The position numbers and the translations under genes are program-made. This document shows, in pieces, positions 61,514 through 64,000 of a DNA stretch of 64,000 nucleotides. Positions within the stretch are counted from its first letter, which is position 1. The number at the start of each line of letters is the position of its first letter. Origin of the DNA: Pseudomonas lini (lineage in GTDB: Bacteria > Pseudomonadota > Gammaproteobacteria > Pseudomonadales > Pseudomonadaceae); the NCBI RefSeq assembly GCF_001042905.1, contig NZ_JYLB01000009.1, forward strand, positions 1-64,000, written 5' to 3'. The notes under the pieces are model-generated. The model saw nothing but the letters and a program-made list of their open reading frames with translations. It ran no database searches and was not told where the DNA came from.

Positions 61514-63139
61514 ATGACGATTTCTCGACGCTGGTTCATGGCGGGCCTGGCGCTCACGAGCGCTGCGGTGCCTGCCGCTTTTTATGCACATCGTGAGCTG
61601 ACCCGGGAAAAGGAACCGATCACGCCGGGGGAGGCCACGGTCGACCTCGCCAGCACCGCCGGCCAGCAACTCGCCGACAGCTTGCGCGGAATCTGGGACA
61701 TTCGTTTTGTCGGCAGCGAGGCCGGGCTTGATGGCTTACCGCAGGACGGGCTGGAGCTGTTTCTCGACATCGCTCATCGCGGGAGAGGGTTGCGCGGTTG
61801 CCTGGACACCGGCACTCACCTGCGCGGGGAAGGCCAGCCGTGCTATCAGGTCATCGGCGATCTGGCGCCGGCCAAGGGCGCCGAACTGTACTGGCGACTG
61901 ATGCGCACCGACGCCCCGCTGGTGGCGCCGGTGTATGAGTTCAAGGCAAAACTCGACGAGGTTTGGGCCGCTTTCGGCAACGCCGGCAGCGGCACGTTCA
62001 GCGGCCAGGTGCTGAGCCTGAATCGCCCATTGGGTTTGCCCGAACTCGACAACCGCTTTATCGCCATCAAGCGTCGGTTTCCGGAAGCGCGGGAGCGAAC
62101 TGCCCTCAACCCGGCGTTTCTGGCGTGGCTGGTGTCCCCCGAGCATCGGCTGTTTCATCAGCTCTGGCACGCGTCCCGGGACAAATGGCACAAGCTCTCG
62201 GAGAAAAAACGCGAGGCGTTGCGCGGTATCGGCTGGCAACCCGGCCCACGGGACAAGGAGCGTGATGCCCGCGGGCCGCGCAAGGACCGAAACGGTTCGG
62301 GCATCGATTTCTTCTTCATGCACCGGCACATGCTCGGCATCGCCCGGTCCATGCAGGATTTGCCCTCATGGCCGGCGTTCCCCTTGCCGCAGCCGGAACT
62401 CGAGCGTGATCGCCAGGGCTTCGCGCGTTATTTCGACAATCACGATGGCAATGCCTTGCCGCCGACCTGGTTGACCGAAGGCGACGACGAGTACACCAAG
62501 TGGGTCAGTGATATCAAAGCCGCAGAGACCTATCACAGCAACTTCCAGGTCTGGGAGTCGCAATACCGGGATCCGCGTTACCTGTCGAAACTGACCCTCG
62601 GCCAGTTCGGCTCGGAGGTCGAGCTGGGCTTGCACGATTGGCTGCACATGCGCTGGGCGTCGGTGGCCCGGGACCCGTCCAACGAGATACCGGTGCCGAT
62701 GGCCCGGGATCAGGCCGACTTCGCGGCACGCTGGTATGCCCCGGAAAACGATTTTCTCGGCGATCCGTTTTCGTCCCACGTCAACCCGGTGTTCTGGCGT
62801 TTTCACGGCTGGATCGACGATCGCATCGAAGACTGGTTCCGCGCCCATGAGCGTTTTCACCCAGGCGAACTGAGCCGCCTGGAGGTCAACGGTGTGCCGT
62901 GGTTTGCGCCGGGGCGTTGGGTGGAAGTGGGCGACCCGTGGCTCGGGCCGGACACCCACGGTTGCAGCACGACCCCGGGCCTGCAATCGGGGCGCTCGGT
63001 GGAAATGGACCCCGAAACCATGAAGCTGGCGTTGCGCATTACTTTTGGCGATGAAGACAACATGAGCGAGCTGTTGCGCAAAGTGCCGCGACGGCCTTGG
63101 TATGCGCGGCATTTGAAGGTCAAGGGGTGGTCGGTTTAA
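61514..63139 (+). CDS. pvdP: pyoverdine tyrosinase PvdP
   Basis: A 541-residue periplasmic copper tyrosinase that oxidises the tyrosine of ferribactin to start chromophore ring closure. Tat-type signal SRRWFMAG at residues 4-11. An N-terminal beta-barrel domain is followed by the tyrosinase domain, with copper-ligand histidines around FHQLWHASRDKW, FFFMHRHMLG and GLHDWLHMRW. Length matches known PvdP (~544). Start at 61514 fixed by the Tat motif and AGGTAGGG upstream. Confidence 0.92.
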   Translation: MTISRRWFMAGLALTSAAVPAAFYAHRELTREKEPITPGEATVDLASTAGQQLADSLRGIWDIRFVGSEAGLDGLPQDGLELFLDIAHRGRGLRGCLDTGTHLRGEGQPCYQVIGDLAPAKGAELYWRLMRTDAPLVAPVYEFKAKLDEVWAAFGNAGSGTFSGQVLSLNRPLGLPELDNRFIAIKRRFPEARERTALNPAFLAWLVSPEHRLFHQLWHASRDKWHKLSEKKREALRGIGWQPGPRDKERDARGPRKDRNGSGIDFFFMHRHMLGIARSMQDLPSWPAFPLPQPELERDRQGFARYFDNHDGNALPPTWLTEGDDEYTKWVSDIKAAETYHSNFQVWESQYRDPRYLSKLTLGQFGSEVELGLHDWLHMRWASVARDPSNEIPVPMARDQADFAARWYAPENDFLGDPFSSHVNPVFWRFHGWIDDRIEDWFRAHERFHPGELSRLEVNGVPWFAPGRWVEVGDPWLGPDTHGCSTTPGLQSGRSVEMDPETMKLALRITFGDEDNMSELLRKVPRRPWYARHLKVKGWSV

Positions 63140-63162
63140 TCAGGTAAACCGCGTTATCGTTC

Positions 63163-63255
63163 TTCGCGAGCAAGCCCGCTCCCACATTTGATCTCCATCG
63201 AGCACAAGGTTTGTGTACGACGCAGACCTAATGTGGGAGCGGGCTTGCTCGCGAA
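63163..63255. repeat. REPIN
   Basis: TTCGCGAGCAAGCCCGCTCC (plus CACA) and its inverse flank a ~45-base spacer, filling the gap between the convergent pvdP and opmQ ends. Confidence 0.9.
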
Positions 63256-63278
63256 GGCGATCTCAAACTCACACTGAG

Positions 63279-64000
63279 CTAGAGCACCTGCCAGCCCCCA
63301 CCCAACGCCTTGTACAGCGCAATACTGGCCTGCAACCGCGACAACCTCAGCTGCACATTCATATCCTGGGCGGCATACAGCGTGCGCTGGGTTTGCAGCA
63401 CCGTGAGCAGGTCTTCGGCGCCGGCCTGGTAGCGACTCTGGGCGATGTCGAAAGCGGTCTGCGCCTGGCTCAGTTCTTCCCCTTGCCACTGACGTTGTTC
63501 GTCCAGCCCACGAATGCTGTTGAGGGCTTTTTCCACATCGGCGAAGCCATTGATGATTGCCCCGCGATAGGTTTCCAGCAGTTCCTGTTGGCGCGCCGTG
63601 GCTTTGTCGCGGGCGGCGCTGAGGCGACCATTGTTGAAGACCGGCGCCACCAGCCCCGAGGACAGGTTGTAAAAAGTCGTGCGCAGCAGATCCGAAGCGA
63701 GGTCGGCGCCGGTGCCCAGGCTGGCGGTGAGTGTCAGGGTGGGCAGCATCGCCGCGCGGGCGACGGTCACATCGGCCTGGGCGGCGGCGAGCTTGGCTTC
63801 GGCGCTGGCGATGTCCGGGCGACGACTCAACAACTCACTGGGCACGCCGCTGGCAATCTCCGGCCAGTGCAATTGATCGAACGGCTGCTCCGTCAGTGTC
63901 AGCGCCTGTACCGGTTGGCCGAGCAGGGTGGCCAGGGTGATCCGCGCTTCCCGGGCCTGTTGCTGCACCAGCGGCAGTTTGCGTTGCTGTTCGGCCACCA
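63279..64000 (-). CDS. opmQ: outer-membrane efflux protein OpmQ (partial, N-terminus beyond window)
   Basis: The C-terminal ~240 residues of a TolC/NodT-type outer-membrane channel. Both repeats' hallmarks are seen: VPSELLSRRPDIASAEAKLA and RYQAGAEDLLTVLQTQRTLY. Together with the pvdT and pvdR genes expected beyond the right edge, it forms the PvdRT-OpmQ pump that secretes and recycles pyoverdine. Position after pvdP is the usual one. Confidence 0.88.
   Translation of the reverse strand, partial: VAEQQRKLPLVQQQAREARITLATLLGQPVQALTLTEQPFDQLHWPEIASGVPSELLSRRPDIASAEAKLAAAQADVTVARAAMLPTLTLTASLGTGADLASDLLRTTFYNLSSGLVAPVFNNGRLSAARDKATARQQELLETYRGAIINGFADVEKALNSIRGLDEQRQWQGEELSQAQTAFDIAQSRYQAGAEDLLTVLQTQRTLYAAQDMNVQLRLSRLQASIALYKALGGGWQVL

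Noticed and set aside
25951..63255. Repeated GAGCGGGCTTGC elements as a possible CRISPR
   Set aside because: They are scattered intergenic inverted pairs with irregular distances, typical of REP/REPIN, not regularly spaced direct repeats.
1..64000. tRNA genes, integrases or insertion sequences near the terpene cluster
   Set aside because: None could be recognised by eye anywhere in the window.

Overview
The window is a piece of a Pseudomonas chromosome, probably of the fluorescens lineage. Evidence: the 3' end of a Pseudomonas-type 5S rRNA at the left edge, two RsmX-type small RNAs, several Pseudomonas REP/REPIN inverted repeats, DUF1652 and DUF6124/DUF3077 genes, and a large pyoverdine locus with iron-starvation (PvdS) promoter boxes. 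Nothing was computed or searched. Family calls come from reading motifs and overall sequence, and comparisons with named systems are from memory.

Layout. 1-6.9 kb: end of an rRNA operon, a HEAT-like membrane protein, a second PBP2, and small housekeeping or accessory genes (DUF1652, LprI-like, GFA, ADP-ribosylglycohydrolase, SRPBCC). 6.9-7.4 kb: two tandem GGA-rich RsmX-like sRNAs with matched promoters and terminators. 7.4-14.5 kb: AraC regulator with a divergent SDR gene, a truncated SDR, an isonitrile-hydratase-like protein with a divergent GlxA-type regulator, a hypothetical gene, REP elements, and a GH15 glucoamylase/trehalase-like gene.

14.5-22.7 kb: the most unusual region. A minus-strand operon reads idi - ispA - dxs - SAM methyltransferase - terpene cyclase - ispH - ispG, with a truncated divergent dxr at its right end. 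The idi/dxs/methyltransferase/cyclase core has the same gene content and order as the sodorifen (sodABCD) type of pathway. In that pathway FPP is C-methylated and cyclised before a second cyclisation. This copy adds FPP synthase and the IspG/IspH iron-sulfur enzymes. ispG is frameshifted and dxr is a remnant, so the supply module is partly decayed while the methyltransferase and cyclase are open and carry their motifs. The likely product is a non-canonical methylated C16 terpenoid, but this is inference.

22.8-64 kb: an MFS transporter, then the pyoverdine side-chain locus. It holds a type II thioesterase, a SyrP-like Asp beta-hydroxylase and three NRPSs (C-A-T; C-A-T-E-C-A-T; three C-A-T-E modules). 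These are followed by a stand-alone alpha/beta hydrolase, fpvA, pvdE, pvdO, pvdN, pvdM, pvdP and opmQ (partial). Specificity codes read by hand give Lys - D-(OH)Asp - Ala - D-Thr - D-Ala - D-(OH)Orn, which matches the known composition of pseudobactin B10 (Lys, OHAsp, Ala, aThr, Ala, cOHOrn). The last NRPS ends in an epimerisation domain with no thioesterase, which points to release in trans or by self-cyclisation of hydroxyornithine. Five candidate PvdS boxes precede the thioesterase, NRPS1, pvdE, pvdM and pvdP. The chromophore NRPS (pvdL), pvdS, pvdA and pvdH are not in this window.
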